Assembly (NCBI RefSeq): GCF_000165835.1
Contig: NC_014640.1
Location: forward strand, 4,030,001 to 4,094,000
Length of the DNA: 64,000 nt
From: Achromobacter xylosoxidans A8
Lineage (GTDB): Bacteria; Pseudomonadota; Gammaproteobacteria; Burkholderiales; Burkholderiaceae_B
Direction of reading: 5' to 3'
Under the pieces are notes generated by a model. That model did not search any database and was not told the DNA's origin. It was given only the letters and a program-made list of their open reading frames with translations. Shown here piece by piece: positions 17,936-26,793 of this stretch (its first letter is position 1; every line of letters starts with the position of its first letter). Position numbers and translations under genes: made by a program.

Positions 17936-18124
17936 TCAGTTAGAAGCCGTTGCTAAAAAGACAACGGTAATTACTGCTTTTCGCCAATAGCCGACCTTCA
18001 TAACGCACCACTGTCGGCACGGAGCGGACGCAGCCAGCCCAAAAGAGTGGACGCTCAATGCTGAAAATGTGGTGCACCCCGCGCATATCGCCGCGTTGAG
18101 TTCACGCAGATTATCAATCTTCAT
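17936..18124 (-). CDS. Possible small protein between nuclease and protease genes
   Basis: 62-aa frame whose ATG overlaps the stop of the membrane nuclease gene (ATGA), the arrangement of a coupled gene. It is Cys-rich (ICAGC, APCRQWC) with a hydrophobic C-terminus (VITVVFLATA). No family recognised; the overlap is the main support. The 102 nt from its stop to the protease gene hold no other gene. Confidence 0.3.
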   Translation of the reverse strand: MKIDNLRELNAAICAGCTTFSALSVHSFGLAASAPCRQWCVMKVGYWRKAVITVVFLATASN

Positions 18125-19110
18125 TCGACCTTCGATAGGCCGGATGGGCGTTTCAAATAAACCGCCAATTGTCCTTCGGTGAGAAAGGTCACTCCAGGAA
18201 GATCGATATTTTCATCCGCGGAAATAATCGGCGCCTTAGTTACTACGATGCACTCATCAGCACCAAGGCTGGATGCAGCAGCGCGCAATCTCTCGGCCAA
18301 TTGAGCCAGGACAGGTATCGGAACCCTGCGCGTCCAAGACTTTACCTCGATAAGAAATTTACGTCCGTCGCGTTCGACCAAAAAATCGCCGGCCACCACC
18401 TCAGAAGATAAGACTTGAAGATTGGCGCCGGACTTTTTGAGTGTGCTCGCCACATTTCGTTCAAAGCGAATTGACTGTTCGATTCCCTGACTTTTTGTCG
18501 TCGGTTCTTCTTGCGCGGCGCGAATTCTGTAGGCGGTGAGAAACAATGCGATCATGGCCAGGCTGGCGATCGCGGTCAAAATGGCGGGCCAAAGAAGTTC
18601 GGGGCGCTCGGTATCAAGATTCGCAATACTCGGAAGCGCAGCGACTATCGCGCCAACTATAGACGCCAGGACAGCCATGAGCGTAACCGCCCGCATTCTC
18701 TCGATCTGTGCATGCTTAATTTCAACCTCTTCGGCGGCCACCGCCTCGACCGGCTTCGCTTCACTTTCTAGAAGTGCCGGAGTAATTCGGTCGACCATCT
18801 TTCGACGTTCGTCGGGAGGTACGAGATCGCTTTCCACTATGCGCGTATAGAGAGTATTTAGAGTTTGCAGGACGGATAGTAAGTCGTCTGGCTGAACCCG
18901 GAAGTCACGAGCCTTTCCGTCTATGAGACGTTCAATGTCAAGACGGTTCGGGACATAGCCTTCGAGAATGAGTCGACGAAAGATAATCTTCTCCACCTCG
19001 ACGTTGCATGCTGCAATGCGCTCTTTCTTCGCACCGATAGTTTGTCGATAGCCAATCAGGAATAGCCCAAACGATACGACGATCCCAAAAATCGAAAGAA
19101 ATGTGTCCAT
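18121..19110 (-). CDS. Membrane-anchored PD-(D/E)XK nuclease-like protein
   Basis: 329 aa. Membrane segments at about residues 3-22, 141-161 and 173-193, with a charged helical region between the first and second. The C-terminal cytoplasmic domain (about 205-329) has the restriction-endonuclease core: Glu217 in IRFERNVA, Asp242 in AGDFLVERDGR and Glu255-x-Lys257 in FLIEVKSW, as in Mrr/NERD-like domains. ATG 19110 has AGGGTAGG just upstream. Head of the leftward group with the caspase-like protease. A membrane-tethered nuclease fits an effector that attacks DNA (inference). Confidence 0.72.
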   Translation of the reverse strand: MDTFLSIFGIVVSFGLFLIGYRQTIGAKKERIAACNVEVEKIIFRRLILEGYVPNRLDIERLIDGKARDFRVQPDDLLSVLQTLNTLYTRIVESDLVPPDERRKMVDRITPALLESEAKPVEAVAAEEVEIKHAQIERMRAVTLMAVLASIVGAIVAALPSIANLDTERPELLWPAILTAIASLAMIALFLTAYRIRAAQEEPTTKSQGIEQSIRFERNVASTLKKSGANLQVLSSEVVAGDFLVERDGRKFLIEVKSWTRRVPIPVLAQLAERLRAAASSLGADECIVVTKAPIISADENIDLPGVTFLTEGQLAVYLKRPSGLSKVE

Positions 19111-19312
19111 CCTACCCTGACTCCGTCTTGACTCATGATCCAGCGGCAGCACTTCCGGCTAGTTCGTGCTCTCGCCGCTCTATTTAATCACGGCGTGCGG
19201 CGCCTCTCCACCGACGTTGTGAACCTATATAACGGCTATTGAGGCCAAAACTTGAGTTCGGGTTGAGCATACATTCTGAGATGCGTCGATTTAAGTCTTC
19301 TAACGGTCGCTT

Positions 19313-19336
19313 CCTCTTTGCCTCTTTGCCTCTTTG
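19313..19336 (+). repeat. Short tandem repeat, CCTCTTTG x3
   Basis: Three perfect copies of the 8-mer CCTCTTTG in a row, in the non-coding stretch between the nuclease gene and the insertion sequences. Possible slippage tract with no evident gene to control. The rest of 19111-19540 shows nothing else apart from the repeat copy at 19371. Confidence 0.7.
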
Positions 19337-19370
19337 CCGGAAGCAGCTATTTTCAAATGACAGGAAAAAA

Positions 19371-19380
19371 GTGTCAGACT
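19371..19380 (+). repeat. Dispersed repeat copy, GTGTCAGACT (short)
   Basis: GTGTCAGACT preceded by an A6 run (GGAAAAAA), as in the other copies, but diverging afterwards into CTGAGGTTTCC. It lies between the nuclease gene and the IS4-type fragment. Confidence 0.6.
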
Positions 19381-19540
19381 CTGAGGTTTCCCCGCGAAGT
19401 TCCAGGGAAACTCATTCTGAATCAATGGCTTGTTGCGCGGGGCGGAGGCAAGCTTTTGGCTTGTAGATGATCAAGGGCGTGCATGGCGCCAGTCTTATAC
19501 CCTTCATAGGGCGACCAAACCGTTTGAAGGAAGACAGGCC

Positions 19541-19740
19541 ATGCACGCAGTCGGAGTATTGCAGAAGCTGCTCCAGGATTCGATCCCCAGCCTGCATCTA
19601 AGCCAGCTCAAGGCCTTGACGAGCACTGTGCGAAGTACGATGACAACCCGGCGGCTGACTCTCAGTGGACTGGCGCGTGGTTTGCCGGCCGACCAGGCAA
19701 TCAGGCATCGGATCAAGCGGGTGGACCGGCTGCTGGGCAA
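19541..19740 (+). pseudogene. IS4-family transposase, 5' fragment
   Basis: MHAVGVLQKLLQDSIPSLHL...IRHRIKRVDRLLG is the characteristic N-terminus of IS4-family transposases. About 66 codons remain; at 19741 the sequence switches into an A-run and the GGTGTCAGAC repeat, so the rest of the element (normally about 400 codons) is gone. The frame then reads into unrelated sequence. The upstream 60 nt probably belong to the original element, but no end could be identified. Confidence 0.75.
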
Positions 19741-19749
19741 GAAAAAAAG

Positions 19750-19758
19750 GTGTCAGAC
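19750..19758 (+). repeat. Dispersed repeat copy split by the IS3 element
   Basis: GTGTCAGAC stops at the left end of the insertion sequence, and GTCAGACTACAA resumes right after its right end (21035-21046). Removing the element restores GGTGTCAGACTACAA, matching the copies at 13715 and 15151. GTCAGAC (7 bp) is therefore present on both sides as a direct repeat. Confidence 0.75.
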
Positions 19759-19819
19759 TGAGCTAACCCGGGTTTTCCGGACACCCGAAGAAGTAGACAA
19801 TACTTGAAGGAGGTGTCCC

Positions 19820-20152
19820 ATGGATAAATCCAAACCCGAAGGCAAGCCGCTTGAAGCCAAACGCCAGTATCACAGTCGGGAGTTCAAGATCGAGGCGGTC
19901 AGACAACTGGAGGAAGGCAAGGTCAGCGGCACGCAACTATCGCTGATGCTGGGCGTGAAGCGGTCGATTATTTACCGATGGAAGAAAGAGCTGGCGACAC
20001 ACGGCCCAGACGTCTCATTTCCCGGTAAAGGCAAGGCTCGCACCGACGAGCAGACCGAGATTCAGCGCCTCAAGCGTCAGTTGGCCGAGGTCACCGAAGA
20101 GCGCGATATCTTAAAAAAAGCGGCAGCGTACTTTGCGCGGGAACTGCCGTGA
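19820..20152 (+). CDS. IS3-family transposase OrfA
   Basis: 110 aa. N-terminal helix-turn-helix (REFKIEAVRQLEEGKVSGTQ to LGVKRSIIYRWKKEL) and a C-terminal leucine-zipper-like coiled coil (EIQRLKRQLAEVTEERDILKK). Near its end lies the slippery run of seven A plus G (20113-20120). A -1 shift there enters the orfB frame without meeting a stop, so an OrfAB fusion transposase can be made. Confidence 0.93.
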   Translation: MDKSKPEGKPLEAKRQYHSREFKIEAVRQLEEGKVSGTQLSLMLGVKRSIIYRWKKELATHGPDVSFPGKGKARTDEQTEIQRLKRQLAEVTEERDILKKAAAYFARELP

Positions 20153-21003
20153 GGTACGCCTTTGTGCAGGCTCATCAGCAGCAGTTCCGGGTCGCTCGGT
20201 TATGCCGGGCCTTGCACGTCAGCCGCAGCGGGTATTACGACTGGCAACGTCGTGAACCCTCGGCAAGGCAGCAAGAGGACGTCAAGCTGCTCGCGGCCAT
20301 CGAGCAGACCCATCAGACCTGCCGGCAAGCGTATGGCGCGGAAAAGACCTGGCGCGCGCTTAACGCCAACGGCGTGGCGTGCGGCAAGCATCGCGTCGCA
20401 AGACTGCGACGCCAAGCCGGCATCGAGGCGCTGCGCAAGCAGCGGTTTCGTCGGCTGGAGAAGCATTCGCTGCTGGGGCCAGCCCCGAACCGCCTGCAAC
20501 GTCAGTTCACCGTGCAATGTCCCAATAAAGTCTGGGTGGGCGACATAACGGTTGTACCAACACGGACAGGCTGGCTATATCTGGCCGTACTGCTGGATCT
20601 CTACTCTCGGTCGGTGATCGGCTGGAGCATGGCCGAGAAGGCCGACCGCAGGTTGTTGATCCATACACTTCAAATGGCCCTAGCCCGGCGCCGTCCCGAT
20701 CCTGGACTGTTGCACCACAGCGATCGCGGTGCGCAGTACAGTTCGGCAGAGTACCGAGGCATGCTTAAGGACCACGGCATCATCATCAGCATGAGCGCCA
20801 AGGGGGATCCCTACGACAATGCCGTCGCAGAGAGCTTCTTCAGCAACTTAAAGAACGAATTAACGCATCACAAGGTCTTCCACAGCAGGGAGCATGCGCG
20901 GCTGGCGATCTTTAACTACATTGAGGTCTTCTATAACCGCCAGCGAATCCACCAGGGGCTAGGTTATCGAACCCCTGCCCAGGTCGAGGCCTCCGTGTCT
21001 TAA
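20149..21003 (+). CDS. IS3-family transposase OrfB (DDE catalytic subunit)
   Basis: 284 aa from GTG 20149 overlapping the orfA stop; normally produced as part of OrfAB by -1 frameshifting. The DDE residues are visible: Asp in WVGDITVVPT, Asp in LHHSDRGAQYSS and Glu in NAVAESFFSNLKNEL. The N-terminal HTH_21-like region (HVSRSGYYDW) is also present. No interruption seen. Confidence 0.93.
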   Translation: MRYAFVQAHQQQFRVARLCRALHVSRSGYYDWQRREPSARQQEDVKLLAAIEQTHQTCRQAYGAEKTWRALNANGVACGKHRVARLRRQAGIEALRKQRFRRLEKHSLLGPAPNRLQRQFTVQCPNKVWVGDITVVPTRTGWLYLAVLLDLYSRSVIGWSMAEKADRRLLIHTLQMALARRRPDPGLLHHSDRGAQYSSAEYRGMLKDHGIIISMSAKGDPYDNAVAESFFSNLKNELTHHKVFHSREHARLAIFNYIEVFYNRQRIHQGLGYRTPAQVEASVS

Positions 21004-21103
21004 CCAAACTGTCCGAGAAATCCGGGTCAGCTCAGTCAGACTACAACTCTCTCGGCAGATTGCAGCCAAACACCATTTCTCCCACGCGCAAAGGGGATAA
21101 CCC

Positions 21104-21433
21104 ATGCCAAAGTTCGTTACCATCGGATATGGCGATCAAGAGGGCTACGACCGTACGCCCGCAGCCATCCGAAACGCAGCGCATGCGCACGACGCAAAAT
21201 TGCGAAAAGACGGGGTATTGATGGGCGTCGCAGGCAAGCCCATACAAGTGCGCAACCACGAGGCCGCCCGGGTCGAAACAACGCCCGGTCCATTCATGAG
21301 ATCGCCCTTACCAGTAGCAGGCTTCGCCATCATCGAAGCCGCCGACATGGCCGAGGCTATAGCAATGGTGTCGCAAACGCCCTGCGCCGTCGCGCACGGG
21401 GTCGTTGAAGTGTGGCCGCTAGAACAGCCGTAG
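21104..21433 (+). CDS. YciI/DGPF-type small protein
   Basis: 109 aa. Contains RNAAHAHDAKLRKDGVLMGVAG and FAIIEAADMAEAIAMVSQTP, the helix-strand pattern of the YciI/YCII-related (dimeric alpha/beta-barrel) family. Family members are small enzymes or accessory domains, often near sigma factors; the reaction is unknown here. AAGGGG precedes the start. First core-like gene right of the island. Confidence 0.8.
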   Translation: MPKFVTIGYGDQEGYDRTPAAIRNAAHAHDAKLRKDGVLMGVAGKPIQVRNHEAARVETTPGPFMRSPLPVAGFAIIEAADMAEAIAMVSQTPCAVAHGVVEVWPLEQP

Positions 21434-21515
21434 CGACACCGCTCATCCGCACCGCAGGTTTATGTCTCGCAAGAACAAGGGAATAACAGCCCAGCGCCTA
21501 TCCCCTACCCCGCAT

Positions 21516-22316
21516 TCACAAATGCCGATGGCTGCAAACCATAGCCTGCCCGGTCAGCCCCTCGATCAGCCTGGCCAGCCCCCTCGCACTGCCATCATCC
21601 AGCCATTCAGTCCGAACCATCCGAAACCCCATCGCCAAGCTGAACCGCCAATCCAGCTCCAATATCCGGTAATCGCGCCCATTCTCCGCGCAATGCCACT
21701 GCGCCGCCGGATCCTCGTAAGCCGCCCCAATAAAATCAACATGCGAGTCAAACGGCGGCATGGATTCCAGCAGTTCATCTGACCCCGGCAAACTAGGCTC
21801 GGACAGATTCTCCCCCACCGCCACATGTGGCTCAGGCCCGTCATAGGCCAGCAGCATCAACGGAAAATTCTTGGGGTCTGCGTCATAGGAAGCCCGCGTA
21901 TCGTCAGTCAGATAGGCACGCGCCGCCGGCCCCAGGCAGTACTGCGGACTATTCCAATCGCTGCTCTCGTTATCCGCATACCGATCCCCCGGCGTAATAC
22001 CGTGCTCAGCCAGCAACGCCATGGCCTCTGCCATCGTGTCGTTATGGCGTATCGGTATCTCCACCGGCAGATACCCCGCCCCCACGTACATGGCGATCAC
22101 GTCTCCCGTGGTGCGCAGGCCTTCCTGATATTGGTACGAACCTTCGTTCAAGCTCGCCAGATCGAAGCTCAGATTCAACAGCGCGCGATACGGAACACCG
22201 TCACCGCGCGGCTCCAGCACATATCCGCCTTCCAGCAGTTTTATTTCCAGCACCCGCCAATCGGGCGGCGGCAAATGCATGTCGCGGGGGCACAGAAACT
22301 GGTGGTGTTCAGACAT
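21516..22316 (-). CDS. Hypothetical protein
   Basis: 266 aa, soluble, acidic, no family recognised. Sequence is well behaved for a real gene (few rare codons, even composition), with DWRVLEIKLLEGGYVLEPRG near the N-terminus and a Trp/Asp-rich middle (NESSDWNSPQYCLGPAARAYL). Faces away from the YciI-like gene. It stands 97 nt from the Bug receptor gene on the same strand, which could place it in the same transcript. Confidence 0.7.
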   Translation of the reverse strand: MSEHHQFLCPRDMHLPPPDWRVLEIKLLEGGYVLEPRGDGVPYRALLNLSFDLASLNEGSYQYQEGLRTTGDVIAMYVGAGYLPVEIPIRHNDTMAEAMALLAEHGITPGDRYADNESSDWNSPQYCLGPAARAYLTDDTRASYDADPKNFPLMLLAYDGPEPHVAVGENLSEPSLPGSDELLESMPPFDSHVDFIGAAYEDPAAQWHCAENGRDYRILELDWRFSLAMGFRMVRTEWLDDGSARGLARLIEGLTGQAMVCSHRHL

Positions 22317-22412
22317 GGGCGGGACTCACTCTGCTGAGGTAGTTGGGGCCGGCGAATTGTATGCTGGCGCCCCGCGCATTTCCCTAGGCAGGGAATCAGG
22401 CAACGCAAACAC

Positions 22413-23393
22413 TTAATCCACTTTCGCCCCCGACCGCTGCACCAGCGGCACCCATTTGGCGATATCGGCCTGGATAAAAGCAGCCAGTCCGCTGGGTGGC
22501 CCGTCGTGGAAGATCTCATACCCCAAGCCCTGCAGCCGCTGGCGCTGTTCGGCGCTGCCCATGACTTTGCGTGCCGCGGCGTTGAGTTTTGCCACGACAT
22601 CCGGCGGTGTGCCGGCGGGCGCCATCAAGCCGAGGTCGACGGTGATCACGTAGCCCGGCACGCCCTCTTCCATCATGGTTGGCATGTCTGGCAGCAAGGG
22701 GGATCGGGCCTCGCCGGTGACCGCCAGGGCGCGCAGCTTGCCCTCCTTGACCAGGCCGGACACGCTGGGCGTGTTGTAGAAGGCGAAGGCGACTTCATGT
22801 GCCATGACGGCGGCCACGCCTTGCGGCGCGCCGCGGTAGGGGATGTGCGCGGCCTGGGTGCCGGTGATCGACAGCAGCAGTTCGGCCGAGAGGTGGTGCG
22901 TGGTGCCGTTGCCGCCGGATGAGTACATCAGCTTGCCGGGTTGGGCTTTCAAGGCCGAGACCAGTTCGGGTACGGAGCGGTATGGGCTGTCGGACGGCAC
23001 GACCAGTACATTGGAGCCGCCGGCCAGATAGGCGACCGGCACGAAGTCCTTGTTCGGATCGTAGGACAGCTTCGAGAACAGTCCCAGGTTGATGGCCCAG
23101 GTATTGTTGGAGCCCAGCACCAGCGTATAGCCATCGGGCGAGGCCTTGGCTACGTAGCTCATGGCGATCTGGCCGCCGCCGCCGGGCTTGTTCTCGACGA
23201 CGACCGTTTGCCCCAGTTGCTGGCTCAGGCCGGGTTGGATGGACCGCGCCAGGATATCGGCCGTGCTGCCCGCCGCAAGGGGCACGACCAGCGTGATGGG
23301 ACGATCCGGAAACGGCGCCGCCTCGGCTGGCGTCGCGACTAGCGACGCACAGGCCAGTACAGCCCCCAGTAGAACCCCTTGTAGTGTTTTCAT
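22413..23393 (-). CDS. Tripartite tricarboxylate transporter receptor (Bug family)
   Basis: 326-aa periplasmic receptor. Signal peptide MKTLQGVLLGAVLACASLVA...AEA, then the Bug hallmarks FPDRPITLVVPLAAGSTADI, VVVENKPGGGGQIAM, SPDGYTLVLGSNN and HIPYRGAPQGVAAVMAHEV. Bug proteins bind carboxylates and other small ligands for TctAB-type membrane components, which are not encoded nearby; orphan receptors are common in Alcaligenaceae. The divergent-side LysR gene immediately upstream on the same strand probably controls it. Confidence 0.95.
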   Translation of the reverse strand: MKTLQGVLLGAVLACASLVATPAEAAPFPDRPITLVVPLAAGSTADILARSIQPGLSQQLGQTVVVENKPGGGGQIAMSYVAKASPDGYTLVLGSNNTWAINLGLFSKLSYDPNKDFVPVAYLAGGSNVLVVPSDSPYRSVPELVSALKAQPGKLMYSSGGNGTTHHLSAELLLSITGTQAAHIPYRGAPQGVAAVMAHEVAFAFYNTPSVSGLVKEGKLRALAVTGEARSPLLPDMPTMMEEGVPGYVITVDLGLMAPAGTPPDVVAKLNAAARKVMGSAEQRQRLQGLGYEIFHDGPPSGLAAFIQADIAKWVPLVQRSGAKVD

Positions 23394-23506
23394 GATGCCT
23401 CCGCGCTGGCGCGAGCAATGGAAACCATGCGGGCTTGCATGATGCCAAGCAGCGTATCGGAGCAGGCAACCCCGAAAAATAGGCGGGGTGCTATAGCGTC
23501 ATGCCA

Positions 23507-24433
23507 TCACGGCATGGCGGCGTCGCGGCGCAGGCGTTGGGAGACGGAACGGACCACGGCGACGAAGGCCTGGGCCGCGGGAGACAAAGGGTAGTTGGCC
23601 AGGCGCGCGATGGAGATCGGCCATTCCAGCGCCGGATTGCGCAAGGCGATGCCCTTGATGCCGGCGGGCATCTGCCCGCGCGCGATCTGCGGCAGCATGG
23701 CTACTCCCATGCCCGCCTGTATCAGGCCGATGGCCGTGGACAGCAGGACGACGCGCTGTTCGACGCGCGGATAGATGTTCGCGGCGATCAAGCGGCGGCT
23801 GATGTTGAGCCAGGCGGGCGCTTCGGGATTCAGCTGGATGCAGGGCAATTCGGCTAGCACCTTGGCGTCGACCTCGTCCAGCCTGGCCAGGGGGTGATCC
23901 ATGCGCGCGAAGAGCGCGACGCCGCTGTCCGAAAGCTGTTCCACCATGATGCGGGAGTCGTCGTCCTGCATGACCGCGCCCAGGCCGACATCGGCCTCGT
24001 GCGAGAGCAGGCGCGTGCGGATCTGCTGCACCATGCAATCGACCACGATCAGGTCCAGTTGGGGGTGGCGCTGGCGGAACTCCATCAGGATGTGCGGCAA
24101 CAAGGTGGCCGCGCTGACGTGGCCCACGGCGACCATGACTTTGCCGCGCTTCAGGTCGGAGTGTTCGCGGCATTCCTGGATGGAACTGTCGATGGCCAGG
24201 ATGGCGCGCCGCGCCGCGTCGACCATGGCCTGGCCGTCGCGCGTCAAGGAGACCTCGCGGCCGCGCACCACCAGCGGCTGGCCGACTTCGGTCTCCAAGC
24301 GGCGGATCAGGTGGCTGACCGAGGGTTGCGACAGGCCCAGGCGTTCGCCGGCGGCCGTGAAACTGGCCGTTTCACCGATAGCGACCAACGCGCGCAGTTG
24401 GCGCAGGGAGACGGACTCGATCGGCTCGGTCAT
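23507..24433 (-). CDS. LysR-family transcriptional regulator
   Basis: 308 aa. N-terminal winged helix (SLRQLRALVAIGETASFTAA, LGLSQPSVSHLIRRLE) followed by a LysR substrate-binding domain. It is transcribed in the same direction as the Bug receptor (113 nt downstream) and divergently from the DUF3604 gene, with a palindrome between. A short CATGCC/GGCATG stem (23500-23516) overlaps its stop codon. Confidence 0.93.
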   Translation of the reverse strand: MTEPIESVSLRQLRALVAIGETASFTAAGERLGLSQPSVSHLIRRLETEVGQPLVVRGREVSLTRDGQAMVDAARRAILAIDSSIQECREHSDLKRGKVMVAVGHVSAATLLPHILMEFRQRHPQLDLIVVDCMVQQIRTRLLSHEADVGLGAVMQDDDSRIMVEQLSDSGVALFARMDHPLARLDEVDAKVLAELPCIQLNPEAPAWLNISRRLIAANIYPRVEQRVVLLSTAIGLIQAGMGVAMLPQIARGQMPAGIKGIALRNPALEWPISIARLANYPLSPAAQAFVAVVRSVSQRLRRDAAMP

Positions 24434-24452
24434 GTAGCGACGTCATGATGGA

Positions 24453-24468
24453 ATAGTTTGCATACTAT
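24453..24468. promoter_or_regulatory. LysR-type operator candidate
   Basis: ATAGT-N6-ACTAT, a dyad containing the T-N11-A spacing typical of LysR boxes, in the gap between the LysR gene (start 24433) and the DUF3604 gene (start 24526). Confidence 0.55.
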
Positions 24469-24525
24469 AGCTATATGGATGTGCGGTCCCTAAGATGGGA
24501 TTTCCCTAACCCGCCAGGAACCGCA

Positions 24526-26793
24526 ATGCCCCACTCTTCCTACGCCGCCGACCGCATGGGATCGGCCATCGTCGAACCTACCGGCCGCTTCGAAGCGGGC
24601 AGCTTCGCGTCGTTCACGCTGACGTACACCGCAGGCTATTTCGGCATCGACGACACCGGGTCGATCAAGATCGTGCACCGCTTCGCCAGCGACATGGGCA
24701 AGCCGCAGTTCGATCAGCCGGACGGCTGGAACTACACCACGGTCGAGGCTTCCAACGGCGCGGTATTGCAGGTCGAGTACGACGGCAAGCGCAACATCCG
24801 GCCCTGGGACAAGACGCTATTCATCCGGGTGGTGCGCGGCTACCTGGAGGAAGGCGATCGCATCGTGGTGCGCTTCGGCGATACGCGGCAGGGCTCGCCC
24901 GGCATGCGGGTGCAGACGTTCAGCGAGCCAACTTTCGAATTCAAGGTGCTGGTGGACGCCTTCGCCACCTACAACTACACCGAACTCCAGCACTCGCCCA
25001 CCATCGCCGTGGTGGCCGGGCTGCCGGTCGCCTACAAGGCCATCCTGCCCAGCCAGGCGGTGGCGGGCGTGCCCTTCGGCCTGGGTTTCAAGGGCGAAGA
25101 CAAATGGGGCAACCCCAGCGATCAGGTAACCGGCGAGTTCACCCTGCGCAGCAGCCTGCCGCTGCACGGCCTGCCTGCCACGCTCACTATGCGCGAGGGC
25201 GAGCTCTCGTCGAGGCTTGAAGGATTGGTGGCCGAAGCGCCCGGCGAGCTGCGCATCGAGGTGCTGCGCGATGGCGTGCCCGTGGCGCAAAGCACGCCCT
25301 GCCGCATCGTCGCGGCCGGCAGCGGAACGCGCGGGCACTACTGGGCCGACCTGCACGGGCAGTCCGAGGAAACCATAGGCACCAATTCGGCCGAGGACCT
25401 GATCCTGTTCGCGCGCGACCGCGCCTTTCTGGATGTCATGAGCCACCAGGGCAATGACTTCCAGATCACCACGCCGTTCTGGGAACAGTTGAACAAGCTG
25501 ACCGCGCAATACAACCAGGACGGATCGTTCATCATCTTCCCCGGCTATGAATGGTCGGGCAACACCGGCCTGGGCGGCGACCGCAACGTGCTGTACCTGA
25601 AGGAAGGCCGTCCCATCCATCGTTCCTCGCACGCGCTGATCGACGACCTGTCGGACCTGGCGCTGGACGCCAACGATGCCGATGCGCTGTTCGACGCGCT
25701 GAAGGACGAGGATGTGGTGGTGTTCGCGCACATCGGCGGCCGCTACGCCGACATTACGCGGTCCCATGACGCGCGGCTGGAGCGCTCCATCGAGATCCAC
25801 TCCGACTGGGGCACCTTCGAATGGTTGCTGGAGGACGCCTTCCGGTTGGGCTACCGCGTGGGCATCCTGGCCAATAGCGATGGACACAAGGGCCGGCATG
25901 GCGCCAGCCATCCTGGCGCATCGATGTTTGGCGCGTATGGCGGCCTGAGCTGTCTGATTGCCGACCAGCTAACCCGCCAGTCGATCGCCGAGTGCCTGCG
26001 CCAGCGCCGCCACTACGCCACCACCGGATGCCGCGCCTACCTGGATGTGCAAGCGCATTTCGACAGGCCGGCGCAGCGCTATTCCGACGATCCCAAGCTG
26101 GGCGCCCCGCTCACGCGCGAGCCTGTCACGCAGGCCGATATGGGTGCCATCCTGTCGTACGACGGCGACTCGCTGGAACTGTCCTTCGAGGTCCTGACCC
26201 ATGGCGCCATCGAGCGCGTGGAAGTCCGCAACCGCATGGACGTGGTGCAGACGCTGTACCCCTACGACGAGGCTGCGCTGGGCAGCCGAATCCGCATCGT
26301 GTGGGAAGGATCCGAGTACCGCGGCCGCGGCCGCCAGACGGTCTGGGACGGCAGCGCGACCCTCGAGGGCAATACCTTCGTCGATCCGCTGCCCATCAAT
26401 TTCTGGAACCTGGACAAGACCTTGACGCAACCTCGCCCCGACATGCTGAGCTGGCGCTCGCTGACCACCGGCGGCTATAGCGGCATCGACGTGCGGCTGA
26501 GCAATCCGCGCGCCGGCGTGCTGAAAATCGACACGCCGGTGGTGCGTGCCGAGATCCCCGTCGACCAGATCGGACTGGAGCCGGTCGTCGTGGAAAACGG
26601 CGGCATCCGGCGCCGGCTCCAGGTCTATCGCCTGCCTGACGAGAACCCGGTACAGCGGATGCAGGCGCGGGTGCGCGTGCCGCTGCACACAGACTCCGAC
26701 AATGCGGTGTACCTGCGCATCACGACTGAGGACGGCTTCTTCATCTATTCCAGCCCGATCTATGTGGAGCGGACCGGGTCCGGGCCGAAATAA
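24526..26793 (+). CDS. DUF3604 family protein
   Basis: 755 aa, cytoplasmic-looking (no signal peptide). A beta-rich N-terminal half is followed by a PHP-like region with YWADLHGQSEETIGTN, DVMSHQGNDFQ, FIIFPGYEWSGN, VVVFAHIGGRY, IEIHSDWGTF and LANSDGHKGRHG, whose His/Asp residues resemble a metal-dependent phosphoesterase/hydrolase site. ATG 24526 with AGGA upstream is preferred over ATG 24475, which has no ribosome site. Its last 113 nt are duplicated at 29479. Probably acts on the compound handled by the neighbouring Bug receptor (inference). Confidence 0.82.
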   Translation: MPHSSYAADRMGSAIVEPTGRFEAGSFASFTLTYTAGYFGIDDTGSIKIVHRFASDMGKPQFDQPDGWNYTTVEASNGAVLQVEYDGKRNIRPWDKTLFIRVVRGYLEEGDRIVVRFGDTRQGSPGMRVQTFSEPTFEFKVLVDAFATYNYTELQHSPTIAVVAGLPVAYKAILPSQAVAGVPFGLGFKGEDKWGNPSDQVTGEFTLRSSLPLHGLPATLTMREGELSSRLEGLVAEAPGELRIEVLRDGVPVAQSTPCRIVAAGSGTRGHYWADLHGQSEETIGTNSAEDLILFARDRAFLDVMSHQGNDFQITTPFWEQLNKLTAQYNQDGSFIIFPGYEWSGNTGLGGDRNVLYLKEGRPIHRSSHALIDDLSDLALDANDADALFDALKDEDVVVFAHIGGRYADITRSHDARLERSIEIHSDWGTFEWLLEDAFRLGYRVGILANSDGHKGRHGASHPGASMFGAYGGLSCLIADQLTRQSIAECLRQRRHYATTGCRAYLDVQAHFDRPAQRYSDDPKLGAPLTREPVTQADMGAILSYDGDSLELSFEVLTHGAIERVEVRNRMDVVQTLYPYDEAALGSRIRIVWEGSEYRGRGRQTVWDGSATLEGNTFVDPLPINFWNLDKTLTQPRPDMLSWRSLTTGGYSGIDVRLSNPRAGVLKIDTPVVRAEIPVDQIGLEPVVVENGGIRRRLQVYRLPDENPVQRMQARVRVPLHTDSDNAVYLRITTEDGFFIYSSPIYVERTGSGPK

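Larger units (their letters stand above)
19759..21034 (+). mobile_element. IS3-family insertion sequence, complete
   Basis: 1276 bp. Terminal inverted repeats: left end TGAGCTAACCCGGGTTTTCC, right end (reverse complement) TGAGCTGACCCGGATTTCTC, continuing GGACA on both sides. Two overlapping genes, orfA (19820) and orfB (20149), in the standard IS3 order. It is flanked by GTCAGAC on both sides, longer than the 3-5 bp usual for the family. The element appears intact and possibly active. Confidence 0.9.
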
